A DNA stretch of 64,000 nt from Blepharisma stoltei (GCA_914767885.1 CAJZBQ010000010.1:496001-560000), one strand, 5' to 3'; numbered from the stretch's first letter, positions 11,101 to 21,582 are shown. Program-made: numbers and translations. Notes: generated from the sequence alone by a model not told the origin.

Positions 11101-11932
11101 AAAATTTCAAGATAAAATTGAAAGTCTTGAAAAAAATGCAGCAAGATTAAAACAAGAAATAAAAGAGAAAGATAAAGAAATTGAAGAGATTTACAGGCTT
11201 AAAGAAGCCTTAGATGAAGAGAATACTATGCTTTCTGAACAGTTAAAGAAAGCTACAACCACTGAATTCTCAGATCCTGCAAATATAATACTCCAAGAAC
11301 AAATACAAAATTTAGAGAGCAAGCTGAAAATGACTGACCACGCATATAAAGAAGAAAGAAATTCGCTATATGAGCGTATAGAAATTCTTGAAAAACAAAT
11401 TGAAATTTTGGAAGGCAAAAATGAAGAAAATTCTGCATTTTATGAAGACCATCTTCACAAATTAACTGTTGACAACCAATTAATGCTAAGAGAATTAGAA
11501 GAGACTAGAAAAGAAAAATCTTTTACAGCGAAAACAAATGCAGAAATGATAGCTTCTATGCAAGAAGAACACTATAAGCAAAATCTCCACATGCTTGAAG
11601 TAGAAGTAACTGACTTAAAAACAAAACTCTCTCAGTCTCTAGCGGATTATAAAACAATGGAGAAGAAATACGTAGACTCAAAGCTCAGCTGGGCCAATGT
11701 AGATCTAGAAAGGGAAACTCTGATCCAAAAATATAAAGACGCCCAAGAGCAGCTGAGAGATTATTCTTCCCAATGCACAGTTATGGAAGTTGAGCTGTAT
11801 AAAATCAATGAAAGGTTTGGACAGACATTAAACAATTACAACGAGCTTGAAATGGAAAATCATAATTTGAGACAGAAGCTAGAAGAATATGAAAAGCCAA
11901 ACGCTGGGAAAAAGAAAAAAAAGTTATTTTAA
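8113..11932 (+). CDS. NT-C2 domain plus long coiled-coil protein
   Basis: Starts at ATG 8113 (MALSRPVRINVVWKR). A 15-nt intron is at 8159-8173. IES 8936-9733 and a retroposon (9847-10402 plus one target copy) are removed to give 812 codons exactly. Residues 1 to about 130 form an N-terminal C2-like fold (IQAIVDGQGMKKVGTLSLNI...), as in EEIG1/EHBP1-type NT-C2 proteins that attach cytoskeleton to membranes. After a Pro-rich linker with acidic segments, about 550 residues are continuous heptad coiled coil with a basic end (KKKKKLF). I infer a cytoskeletal or basal-body scaffold; no catalytic domain is visible. Confidence 0.8.
8936..9733. mobile_element. Type B IES (CTTTAAATTGGAACAAAA ends) with TCA boundaries and internal tandem repeats
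   Basis: 798 bp. TCA 8933-8935 and TCA 9731-9733 flank inverted ends CTCCCCCCCC + TTTAAATTGGAACAAAA; the right end is a terminal hairpin. Deletion with one TCA joins KKNEAL to RERNARRNEK in frame. The interior holds three diverged repeats starting near 9065, 9280 and 9468, each with GATAT-like heads followed by TCTTGCTYT-TTTAAAG. Confidence 0.8.
9847..10402 (+). mobile_element. SINE-like retroposon 2
   Basis: 556 bp between perfect 15-bp direct repeats GATGGACTAGCTGAC (9832-9846, 10403-10417). The tail is (TTAAG)n. The first 15 nt (GATAATTAAAATATG) pair with 9906-9922 to form a 5' stem, and a hairpin with CCAGAAAAT arms lies near 10159-10188. It is far more GC-rich than its surroundings. The target repeat contains a TA, so TA-to-TA excision restores the frame exactly (LADGLADKEALK). 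Confidence 0.88.
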
Positions 11933-12006
11933 GGATTATATGTCTTCTGAAAATGCATATTATCTATTTATCACAGTTCAGCTCTTTATTTTTCATTTAA
12001 TATTCA

Positions 12007-14246
12007 TTAGGAAAGAATTATATTGAATAATTGCGTTGAATCATTCTTTCTTCGTACTGCTTCAAACATGTTAGACCTTAAGCTAAACAGCTGACCCCTC
12101 AGCTCGTTTAATTCTGAGTTGTTCTTGCTTGCACTAATACTTTCTATTGCACATGCAACACTTTCAATGCACGATTTGAAACTGATCGTTAAGCTTAAGC
12201 ATTCAACAATCACATTTGTTGTAGAAATGCACATTCCGATCAATTTTTGCACACTTTTCATTTTTTTAATATCATTTTCTGTTATATGTTTTCCATTCAT
12301 TTTATTTCCAAGCTGCAAAATCCCAACAACTTTATCATTGTGTCCCAGCATGCACCCCATAAGGCAATTTCTTAAATTTGGGACTGAAGCGACATTATCG
12401 ATTTCTGGGTTATAAAATCTGAGATTTTTTACACTATGATAGTGGCAGACATCGCCTGTTTTATAGACTTCGCCTGAAACGCCAATATTCAGAGGAAATT
12501 GGATAAATCTGTCTGAATATTTTTCATGGTCGTCGCCTGAAGAGACCATTGTGAAAAATTCGTGGGAATATTCATCTACAAAAACAATCCCAGCTCTTTC
12601 GAATTCAAAGAAGCTGGGGAGGACATTGTAGATTTTATTGGCAAGATCTTTGTAGGAGCGGTTGGTTAGGAGATTTGCTGCGATATTAGTAAGCTCAAAA
12701 ACGTGCTGCTTTTGCATCAATGCCTTTTGTTTGTCTTCAAGAGAAGTGAAATAAAGTGTTAAAATGTTGCTGATTACAGATAAAGCTTTTAAATCTTGAG
12801 GAGTGAAAATTCGCATTTTTCCATTTTTTGGGAGTTTCTTTTCTGCTTTTATTATCATACCAACTTCTCCTTGAAAGAAAACAGGATAAAATCCAAAATC
12901 TCCAGAGCTAAAGCCTTTTTTCGACAATTCAGGCTTAATATCATCTGTATCAGTAATTGTCAAGTTTTTTTCATTAGGTAAATAAATTCATTTTGAGCCC
13001 CAAAAGGACTTATAAATTGTTTGGGGAGGATGGTATTCTTCATACTTTCTTTTAAAAAAATCATCAGTTAGCAATATTGTAGCTTTTTCACATTTAAATG
13101 TTTCTTTTATGGGCTCCATGTCAAATGATAGTGGATTTTTGATAGTGTATATTTCATCAAAATACATTTGGTCGAAAATTTTTAAATAAATTTTAACGTT
13201 TTTTTTCAGTCAAATGACTCGCTATCAAAAAGTTCCAACCCAATTTTTGGCCAAAAGTACTTCGGTGAAATGTGCATTATCAAAAATGCACTACCATTGG
13301 CCTACAGCCTCTTTTATGCATGTCCCTGCAGCGCTTAAAACATGTGTGAAATTTTCTTCTTTAGAAATTTGAATAGAAAATATCGATAATGGCTCAAAGC
13401 TAGAAGGACGTATTTTCTTTAGTTCAGGTGGTTTTAGTAATAATTTATCTACAGTTGACATCATTTCAATGCGGCTTGCTAAATGCGAATCATCACTACA
13501 CATACTTTCTCCATCCATTGACGTATCCAATTTCCTTAGTGTTGAATTATTTGTACTGGGAGTTGTTTTATATTTCTTCAACAATGCTCTCATATACTTC
13601 TTATCTTTTTTCAAAAATTCAGCCTCAAACCTCAGCTTAGCTATTTCCTGTTTATATTTCTCAATTTCTTCCTCCTTCATCTTCAATTGTTTTTGGAGAT
13701 CATCTACAAGAATATCATGATAAACCCCTTGTATTTCTCCAGTATTTATTTTTTCTTCAATTAAATTTCGGTTAACCTCTTTCATACTGTCAAGCTCTTC
13801 GTTCAAAAAGGCGTTTTCAGCAGTCAGCTTGTTTATAATTTCTTGATCTTCTTTTCTATGCTTATTTATATAGGAGTTTTCCCTATATGGCCCGATAAGG
13901 GTTGTGGGTTCTCCGTGGAATCCCTCTGTTGGTCAAACCAACTCAGTGCGTTGGCTTAACTAATTCACTGGTTATTCAACCAGCAGAAGGATTCCACAGA
14001 GAACCCACAGCCCTTATCGGGCCATATAGGGAAAACTCCTATAGATTCTCTTGAAGGAAAAGATGTATCAATTGAACGGGTTCGCCTTTCTTTTCTGTCA
14101 GCGATCTTAACAGAATTAGGATTGAATGAATATGATGATGCCTTTATGGCCTCATAAAAAGGAATATTGGGGGTTCTGTTTGCCTGGCGGGATTTTGCTC
14201 GGTTTTCGCTTTCCTTTATTAATTTTTTGTAATCTATTGTAAACAT
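12007..14246 (-). CDS. GAF-domain protein with N-terminal coiled coil
   Basis: Starts at ATG 14246 (MFTIDYKKLIKESENRAK). A palindromic MITE (13869-14043) is deleted to join SRESI to NKHRKEDQE in frame. A basic N-terminus leads into a coiled coil (NEELDSMKEVNRNLIEEK...). The C-terminal half contains GAF-like folds; the clear one is ISNILTLYFTSLEDKQK through FPLNIGVSGEVYKTGD and VVGILQLGNKMNG. Two in-frame TAG codons remain. One lies in a canonical 15-nt intron (complement 13291-13305). The other, at about 13222-13224, ends an 18-nt GT...AG stretch or lies in a short IES I could not place. GAF domains bind cyclic nucleotides or other small molecules; the ligand here is unknown. Confidence 0.75.
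13869..14043. mobile_element. Palindromic TA-flanked MITE acting as IES
   Basis: Near-perfect inverted repeats of about 75 bp starting TATAGGAGTTTTCCC, with CCTATATGGCCCG next, around a short centre. It is flanked by TA and interrupts the GAF protein; removal restores the frame. Confidence 0.85.
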
Positions 14247-14259
14247 TTTATATTTGAAA
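14247..14259. promoter_or_regulatory. 13-bp divergent intergenic space
   Basis: Only 13 A/T-rich bases separate the start codons of the GAF protein (minus) and the HMCES homologue (plus), so the two promoters must overlap each other's coding or untranslated sequence. No motif can be assigned. Confidence 0.5.
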
Positions 14260-15192
14260 ATGTGTGGAAGAGTAATTTCACGTGTCGATATACCTGGATT
14301 AAGAGCAATGACAAGGGCAAGAGGGTCAAGAAGATCAGGACAGCTGAGAAGAGGCTATAATATAGGCCCTGCATCTCATCAAGCAGCAATTGTCCATGCA
14401 TCTCGAACTTCAGTTGAAGAAGAAACAAAGCCAGAAGAGTGCATGGAAATCGACCAAAACAGAGTTTTATCAGTCATGAAATGGGGCATGAACAATTTCC
14501 GAGAAAAAAATCCTGAAAAGCCAATGGTGATTAATATCAGAATTGAATCGATGGACTACAAGTTCAAGCCTTTTCACAATAACAGATGTGTTATTCTAGC
14601 TGAAGGGTACTATGAATGGAAAGAAACACATCCTTATTTGGTCAAACCTAAAAATTCTGATCTTTTCTATTTCGCTGGGCTATATAGGGATATTGATGAA
14701 AATGAGCAGGAATATGGGATAATTACGGTCCCTCCAAAGGAGAGTATGTTTTGGTTGCATGATAGGTCTCCAGCGATGATAAGAGAAGAAAATATTGATA
14801 GGTGGATAGATCCTCAGGTGTCTTATGAAGAAGCAAGTGCATTGATTGAGTGCAGAGAAGCTGAAGAGCTAGAGTATTATGAAGTGCCGAGTCTTGTAAA
14901 TCAGATGAAAAATGACAATAAGGAATGCTGCATGAGAGTTGAAGAGTATCAAGCTTTATTGAAAACAAAAGGGATTCATAGGTTTTTTAAACCTGTGGAA
15001 AAAAGGAAAGCTGAAGAGGAGGAAAGCTTGCCTGCTAAAAAAATTATTGTGGCACCAGTTGGGAATGCATCTGATAATAAGGTTTCTATAGGAATAAGTT
15101 TGGAAAAACCTGAAATTCAATATGATCCAGACAATAAACCTAAAATTACTGCAAATGTATCAAGTTCGAGCACAAAAAAGGAAATATGTTAG
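14260..15192 (+). CDS. HMCES/YedK-family SRAP protein (abasic-site crosslinking)
   Basis: 310 residues. The start was chosen so that Met is followed by Cys2 (MCGRVI), the invariant SRAP nucleophile that crosslinks to abasic sites in single-stranded DNA once Met is removed. Further SRAP landmarks are YNIGP, VMKWGM, NIRIES, EGYYEW with the catalytic Glu, and LHDRSPAMI. The C-terminal 70 residues are disordered. KGIHRFF near residue 240 resembles a weak PCNA-interacting (PIP) motif, which human HMCES also carries at its end. Role: shielding AP sites at replication forks. No IES or intron is needed. Confidence 0.93.
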   Translation: MCGRVISRVDIPGLRAMTRARGSRRSGQLRRGYNIGPASHQAAIVHASRTSVEEETKPEECMEIDQNRVLSVMKWGMNNFREKNPEKPMVINIRIESMDYKFKPFHNNRCVILAEGYYEWKETHPYLVKPKNSDLFYFAGLYRDIDENEQEYGIITVPPKESMFWLHDRSPAMIREENIDRWIDPQVSYEEASALIECREAEELEYYEVPSLVNQMKNDNKECCMRVEEYQALLKTKGIHRFFKPVEKRKAEEEESLPAKKIIVAPVGNASDNKVSIGISLEKPEIQYDPDNKPKITANVSSSSTKKEIC

Positions 15193-15350
15193 ACTAATGC
15201 TTTATGCAATTATTTAATTTTTTTGCTTAATATTAACTACAAAGGTAAAAAGCAGCATTTATTGATTATCCGATCAATTTATTCAATATTCAGCATAAAG
15301 CTATATTATAGTTTAAAACACAGTAAGTTTAACTGAAACCATAATTAAAG

Positions 15351-16325
15351 TTAAGCCTTTGTTCTCTTTTGTCTACGAGCTTCCTGTTGCTCTTTCAAAT
15401 TCTTTTCTCTTATGGCATTAGCTTTAGCTTTGAAGATGGAATCCATAAGAACTCTCTTGTTCTTGTACATGTTTCCTTTAGCTCCAACATAGAAGTCGTG
15501 GTATAAAGTCTTATCAATCTTTGTGCTGGCTCTGTATTTCCTCAAAAGTCTTCTTAAAACTCTTTGTCTCCTCATCCACATGATCTTTTCTGGCATTCTG
15601 GCCTCTGCGGTACCTTTTCTTTTACCAAGACCGGTATGTCTGCCCTTTTTAACACTTTCTTTAAAGAGATTAGCCCTGACTCGTGAGTGAATTGCTTGAG
15701 GAGTCTTTACGATGAAGCCATCCTTTACGAGTTTGCGAATGTTTTGTCTAGAGTTGGCTAGCCCTTCCTTTAAGAGAGTGAGCAAAAAAATTTTTAATAT
15801 CAATTGTTTCTATAAAAAAAATATTTTTTATATATAGAAATTTCCCATAGATGGCGCTGTTTACCCTTGATTTGCCCATGAAAAAAATTTTTTGGTTTGA
15901 CCAAACCATATGGGACTGGTCGAACCAAAAAATTTCCCCAGTGGGTAAATCAAGGGCAAACAGCGCCATCTATGGGAAATTTCTATAGCCAATAATTGCT
16001 ATAATGAGATATCTGCTTATATTATCTATTTAATGCATTTTGGATAGGCTCGTACACATTGAAAATCATGTACGTGTGAAAAAATTCAAAATGCATGCAA
16101 AAAATAATATTAAATTTAAGGAAATTTTTATTATTGATAAATTAAATTATACTTTCTTTTTCAAATATTTTCAAATTGGAATTTTAAAATTTGAAAAAAA
16201 TATTCATCTCCTTTAAGGGTGAGTAAGGAAATTTCTTGAATTTCGTTTGGATCCATCCATACACGTCTTTTTCCACATTTGAGAACACTTGCTGCAAGAC
16301 GCTTTTGGAGCCTGAGAGTGACCAT
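15351..16325 (-). CDS. RPL19: 60S ribosomal protein eL19
   Basis: 169 residues after removal of IES 15761-16225 (975-465 = 510 nt). The N-terminal exon part ([34 protein letters not shown]) and the rest ([37 protein letters not shown]) match eL19 throughout. It binds 28S rRNA in the large subunit and reaches toward the small subunit. The C-terminal tail is somewhat shorter than in animals. Without excision the gene would have no N-terminus, which is good evidence for the insert being eliminated. Confidence 0.96.
15761..16225. mobile_element. Type C IES in eL19, with nested MITE
   Basis: 465 bp between TA 15759-15760 and TA 16224-16225. Ends are CTTCCTTTAAGAGAGTGAG and CTCCTTTAAGGGTGAG. The palindromic MITE 15833-15987 lies inside. 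Removal gives ...[14 protein letters not shown]. Confidence 0.9.
15833..15987. mobile_element. Nested palindromic MITE (TATAGAAATTTCCCATAGATGG ends)
   Basis: About 155 bp. Inverted repeats of about 43 bp, nearly perfect, start TATAGAAATTTCCC and continue ATAGATGGCGCTG. It is flanked by TA inside the eL19 IES. Related ends occur at 20103 and 56555. Confidence 0.88.
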
Positions 16326-17993
16326 ATTTTATGGAGATTAAGGAAGAATTATATCGTTTTTTGCACATTTGCTTTGAAAGCAATAAAATTTAGCTTAGAG
16401 GTGAAGATCTATATCTATAATATAAGTTCTGTAATTAAAACAAAGTGCAAGGCAATAAACTTATCAATTCGCAGAGCTTATTAAAATTAAAATCTTTTTA
16501 AAATACTAGCAGCATTTTCTTATAATGCTTTTATGTTCTTTATTCATGCTCAAATGCCTTGTTTTCATTAGATTGCTTAAGGCTCAGATTATCATATTAG
16601 ACCTTGAAAATTCAAATAGGATCTGATTGGTTCTAGCTTATTTGAATTTGATGCTTTGGCTTCATTTTTAATATTTTAACGAACTTAAATATATTGGCAT
16701 GTCAAGCTAATAAAAAAATAATTTTGGGACGATTGTATTGATAAAAATTTAATTCTTTGAAGCATTTTTGTGATACTGAGCTTCATACTTACTCCAAAAA
16801 ATTTTAAAATAAGCCAAGATTATACTGGAGATTTTTACGGTACACCTATTGGAATACTGCCACATGAACAGCTATCAATTGTCTTGCAGGCGAGTCCTTT
16901 CTTGCAATTTTTTATTTCTACTTCTCTACAATGGGCTCCATCTTAAATTAAGAATCAAAGAAAAATCAAGATTATACTGGAGATTTTTGATGGCACATCT
17001 ATTGGAGCACTGCCACATCAGAGCAATCATAGGCTTTACGGAGAATCCACTCTTACAATTTTTATTTTTTCCATAAGAATGCTGTTTCTCCATAATGAAC
17101 TCCATCTTTATTCTAAGAATCAAACAAAAGTTAAGATTATGCTGGAGATTTTTAATGATACACCTATTAGAGTCTAACCACATTCCTTTTTTCAATTTTT
17201 TAATTTTCCTCATCCTACTTAATCCCAAATAGACATCTTTTTATAGTAAGAATTGAGATAAGTCAGGAATATACAGGAGATTTTTAATGTTACACCATTG
17301 AAATATTGCACATGAAGAGCTATTAATCGCCTTATTAAAGAATCACATATTAGCTATCATAATGATACTGCAATTAATCGCTTTATAACGATTATGCTTC
17401 TATTTATTTTGCATGAATAAGTGTGTTGTCAGCTATATAATTCATATTTTCATTTTAGCCTGACATGCCAAGCTATTTAGGTTTGCCAAATTTTAAAAAT
17501 GGAGCCAACACTCAAATTCAAACAAGCTAAAAGCGAATTATAGAATACTAACATTGAAGAGCTTCTAATTTTCAACTCCAAGAGACTGCTCTAAATAAAA
17601 GCAGAGCACTATACATGAAAGCAGAAAATTAAGCATTTCATAAGAGATTAAACATTTTATCAGTTTTGGAAAGACTTAAATTTAATAATCTAAGCCACTG
17701 TATATTTTTTCTCTTTGCTTCACTTAAATATGAATGCCATCGAAATAGGCTTCGTCCTCTAATTCAATTCTCCAGGCTTTTTATGCAAAATGTGCGAAAA
17801 AAGCTATATTTGTTTCGCTTTTATGACTTATACGAGGTTAAAATTACTCAACCAATATAGATAAATAAATTATTAATTCCTTGAATTAATATTTATAAAA
17901 GTCAATTATGTTTTCAGTAATTATTTACTAAAAAGAAATGCAAAACCATTATTTTTAGCATCTAAATTATTGAAGCCCAGCTTAAAAATTAGG
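16326..17993. repeat. Gene-free block: long inverted repeats around tandem 130-165-bp repeats
   Basis: No convincing ORF. Four diverged direct copies of a unit beginning AAGATTATACTGGAGATTTTT start near 16817, 16968, 17133 and 17264; the unit continues with a TACACCTATTGGA-like and GCCACAT-like segment. Flanking them, roughly 16590-16730 and 17450-17590 are inverted copies of each other (shared TGACATGCCAA, GAAGCCAA/GGAGCCAA and CAAATTCAAA). This could be one germline-limited element or a decayed repeat. Confidence 0.6.
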
Positions 17994-19814
17994 TTATTCT
18001 TCCATTGAATTTTCATCTGCTTGCTCTTCTTCATTATTTAGAATATCCTTCTCCATAAACTTTTGTGCGCGTTTTGAGTTCTCCTGCTCATTTTTCTTAT
18101 CATAAATATTTACCCTTGGTGGAGTCTCAAATCCAAAAGACAGCGCAATTTTAGCTAAATCCAAAGAGTCAAAATTAAATACTTCCTGCAAATGGTTAGA
18201 ATGGTATGCCAAAACATAATCTCTATGAGCCTCTCTTGCAAATCTATGTAAATCATAGTTTTTCCCTATAACCCTTTGAGTTTCAGCTTGAATATTTGTG
18301 AGTTTATTTTGTGTGTATTGAAACTCAAAGTTATTTTTTAAAAATCTGGTAAACCCATTTTCATGTGGCTGAAGGAAAATTAACCCTTTACCTTCTTTAT
18401 TAGCCCTTACTGCATTCTCGATTTTAATAGCATAATCTTCAGCAGAATTTGGCTGTTCGTATTGTATAATCCAGTCACAATCTGGGATTTGTAGCCCTTT
18501 AAACAATACATCAGTAGATAAAAGTGTGCCTAATTCAGCGTCACAGAATAATTTATAAATTTCTTCTCTATCCTGAAGCTTTTGTTTGCCATACAAGCTG
18601 TTTACTGAAAGCCCAAAGTGAGAAAATAAATCATTATGGAATTTTACTGAATTTGATGAATTGAAAAAAACAAGAATTTTTTTATCTTGGTGCTTTCTGA
18701 GGAAAGAATATAATAAGTTTAGACGTTGATCTGGCTTCACTATAACGTAGCCTTGGATAGCCTGTCCACTTTGTTCGGTATCTGGTGAGTTTTCAAAGCC
18801 AATTTCTATTTGGTTATTTAAATTCAATATTGAATTTTGAGGATTGAGTCTGGTATCTGAAAAAACAATTTTTTGTGTGGATTTTGGGAGAAACTTTTCT
18901 ATTTGAGAAATGGAATCTGCAAGGCCGCTAGAGAGGAAAGCATTTGCATCATCTATAATGATAGCCTTTAGCTCTTGATAATTAAAATCAGATGTATTTG
19001 ATAGATGGTATAATAATCTTTGAGGAGTCGCTATTGATTGATAAGATTACTTAATAATTTAAATCTATTCTTCCTCTGCAAGCTGCTGATTGAGAACGAC
19101 CTCCGCTCTGAGCGACAAGTCGGCAGTTGCACAACCGTTAGAACTTCCTTCGCGTCTAGCCCTTAGAACTCTCTTTTCCCACTGCCCCGCGCCATTGGAT
19201 ATTGTCTCTGTTAGCCCAAGCCCTCAGAAGATCCTTGACTGAGCTTATGTAAGGGAGCAACCCCTTGCCAGGTCTCTCCATTTTAAATTGAGAGTCGCTA
19301 TTAAGAGATTTATGCTTTTTTCTAATTTTTTGGATTCTCCTTTGGTATTAGTCCCTTCAGCAATTACTCCACGTGAATAGTTTGTTGAGTCCAAAATTTC
19401 ATTTGCTGTTTCCCCATACTGTATCGCTGATTCTCTGTTATTGGTAAGAATTATGATGGAAGTCCCATTGGTGCTTCCAGATTTATCAAGCAAAATTGTG
19501 CCCAGCTCAACAATAAACGTGGAAAGGTTTGGCTCATTTTTAAAGCCAGCCATAATATCAAGAGACTTTATGGCAGAACTTATCAATTGTGCTTTCTTTT
19601 CTGACAAATCATTGGAACTTAATTGGATTATGCGCTCTTTAATGAAGTCATTGATAGGAACATCATTTATGGTTTTAATCTCTTTATTTTGCTTTGAGCT
19701 CCTAGTTTTTTGCTTTTGTGATTTCTTTTTATCAGTAGCTTTGGCTGCTTTTTTGTGTTTGGTCTCATCTTTCTGGCTTTTGGCCTTCTTAGAAGATAAT
19801 TTATTGGAAACCAT
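17994..19814 (-). CDS. DDX18/Has1-like DEAD-box protein with degenerate motifs
   Basis: 517 residues once retroposon 19036-19291 plus one target copy is removed; the join gives INLLIATPQRLLYHLSN, a normal motif Ib context. A Lys-rich N-terminus precedes two RecA-like halves ending in a DDX18/Has1-type C-terminus (NYDLHRFAREAHRDYVLAYHS, FGFETPPRV). Catalytic motifs are lost. The P-loop region reads AGFKNEPNLST with no GKT, motif Ia is TNNRESA, DEAD is DDAN, SAT is SDT, and motif VI lacks HRxGR. It probably cannot hydrolyse ATP, yet the frame is intact. It may act as a structural paralogue in ribosome assembly; this is inference. Confidence 0.8.
19036..19291 (-). mobile_element. SINE-like retroposon 3 in the helicase-like gene
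   Basis: A 256-bp GC-rich insert between 11-bp direct repeats GAGTCGCTATT (19025-19035, 19292-19302). The repeat contains TA. Read on the minus strand it begins TTTAAAATGGAGAG and ends in an AT-rich TTATCAATC-like tail. Confidence 0.75.
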
Positions 19815-20265
19815 ATTTATAATTTACAATAATGAAATCTATAAAGCTTTATATATAATAAAACTATTGCTTAGATTTTACTAATTAAAAGAGTATATTA
19901 TATAGTCTTAATCGACGCTTATTTCTTAGTCTTATTTGTAATTAGCGAATGCAAAGAAAGCACAGTTCTAGTAATCGATGCTAAATAGAGAGATAAATGG
20001 TTTAGCCATACGGGACCTATACTATGAAGACTTTTTTTGGCTTAATTTTTAAGTCTTTTTTCACCATTTTTTTGGAATATTTTTAAAATGCAAAAAAATT
20101 TATATAGCGCCTTCCTATAGATGGCGCGCAATGCGCCATCTATAGGAAGGCGCTATAATTTATTTCTGGCGAAATATAGATTAAAATGATTGAAAACTAA
20201 CTCTAAATAGTGAGCATGGAATCATTATCAAAACAAGATCAAAAACAATTAAGATAAAAATAGGC
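19815..20265. other. Intergenic, contains a hairpin MITE
   Basis: Apart from the 55-bp hairpin at 20103-20157 I see no gene or conserved site in this AT-rich spacer. Confidence 0.5.
20103..20157. mobile_element. 55-bp perfect hairpin MITE
   Basis: Perfect 25-bp arms (TATAGCGCCTTCCTATAGAT, then GGCGC) around a 5-nt centre. This is a minimal version of the ATAGATGGCGC MITE family. Confidence 0.85.
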
Positions 20266-21582
20266 TTAAAAAGATGGCCACAAAAAGTATCCTAAAAAAA
20301 AATTAGGTCAAAAAAAATCATTGCGCAGTAGACTTGGCACGTGAAATCACGGAGATAAATAGCTGTTGTTTTCGTCAACTGCAAATGCTTGATTCAATAC
20401 ATTTGTATTTGGTAGTAGGTTCAATACTTCTTGAAGTTTGTGGAAAATTTCATTATTTGCTTTTCTCCCATTAAGAACTTCTTGTAGGTAATCCTGAATT
20501 TCTGTAAGTCTGCTAACTCCTCCTAATCCTTGATCGAACAATTCCATTGGAAATTCCTCAAAAACTAGGGAAATTAAACCCCTTCCTTAATTGAACAATT
20601 TATATGATTAAGAATGAAACCAACTCCATATTCCGCCTCAAAAATAATGACTATCTTTGATATAATGAATATTAGAATATATTAGAGTATAATCCCTTCT
20701 ATACAATTCTAATGCAGACTTTACTATATTTTCTGATGTATCGCATGCTCTATCTCTTATGTATCATACTTAAAGCGTTTATTGGATAAATTTTTTAAAA
20801 TAACAATTATAAGAGCTAATAAAAAAAATTTATATATAATGTTTTCCAATTTTTTTAACCTTTAATTTGTCTATTCCTTCGGTGAGGAGGGGAAGAGTAA
20901 GCATTGCTTTGAGGGCAGCTATTTTATGTTGAGTTTCCGTTGCTAAGCTTGTAGCAGCTACATCTCTAACATCTCTCAATAAATGCTCAACTCCTACATC
21001 CTCTGCTTCTGAAGCTCCAAGCAAAGTTGGGACATGGACAAAATTTTTCACGATATTTCCATCTTCATTGACTTCTTCTTTCGAATAGTAAGCCTGAGCA
21101 GGAAGTTCCAAAGTTTCTGCCGCTTTCACATCTATAACAACTAGCATAGGATTCGGTACATACTGCTTAAAGCTTTCATTAATTTGGACATCAGGTGCTT
21201 TTACTCCAGGCCCAGTGCTATACCATCCTACGATTTTTTCTTTTGCATTGATTCTCTTATACATGCCAAACATCTCTTCTAACTTTCCTAATAATGACCA
21301 GCAAACATAGAAATTTTTTAAAATAAATAAAGTTTTAATAGGGCAGTTAATAAAATTAAGGAGTAAGTAATTATGATCCAAAAACCATACTTTGGGGTCC
21401 TGAGAATCTTCTTCGAATGGGACTGCAAAAGAGTTCGAGACATCAAGGCGGCCTTTCCACACTTCACCTAATAATACCCCAGCAACTCTTTTATTGCTCA
21501 TTTCTTTGGCGACTCTGTTGAAATGGTCAACTACGCTTAAAAGAACCAAAGGATGTACGACGACCTCTTCTATTTTTTGCAT
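20266..21582 (-). CDS. PSMD7: 26S proteasome regulatory subunit Rpn8 (PSMD7)
   Basis: Start ATG 21582 ([20 protein letters not shown]). After removing the IES 21282-21365 the MPN domain reads [18 protein letters not shown], and after removing IES 20516-20899 it reads [20 protein letters not shown], as in Rpn8. The domain keeps [22 protein letters not shown] and VGWYSTGP but, as in all Rpn8, lacks the JAMM zinc residues; it pairs with the active Rpn11 in the proteasome lid. The last certain block is [21 protein letters not shown]. Beyond it the frame stays open through TGA to TAA at 20266 but no longer resembles Rpn8, so the true C-terminus is unsettled. Confidence 0.92.
20516..20899. mobile_element. 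IES in Rpn8
   Basis: 384 bp between TA 20514-20515 and TA 20898-20899, with ends TAACTCCTCC and GGAAGAGTA. It shares stretches (TTGAACAATTT, CTATCTTTGATA, CTTCTAYAYAATT) with intergenic DNA near 21830-21945. Confidence 0.88.
21282..21365. mobile_element. 84-bp stop-free, frame-neutral IES in Rpn8
   Basis: It lies between TA 21280-21281 and TA 21364-21365. In the coding frame it is 28 codons with no stop, so retention would insert 28 residues into the MPN domain without a frameshift. Comparison with Rpn8 (DHDYLENMYGMF) shows it is extra. Confidence 0.85.

Noticed and set aside
13225-13304. 80-bp TA-bounded IES in the GAF protein
   Set aside because: Frame arithmetic fails (80 is not a multiple of three, while both sides are in the same frame); a 15-nt intron explains the first stop instead.
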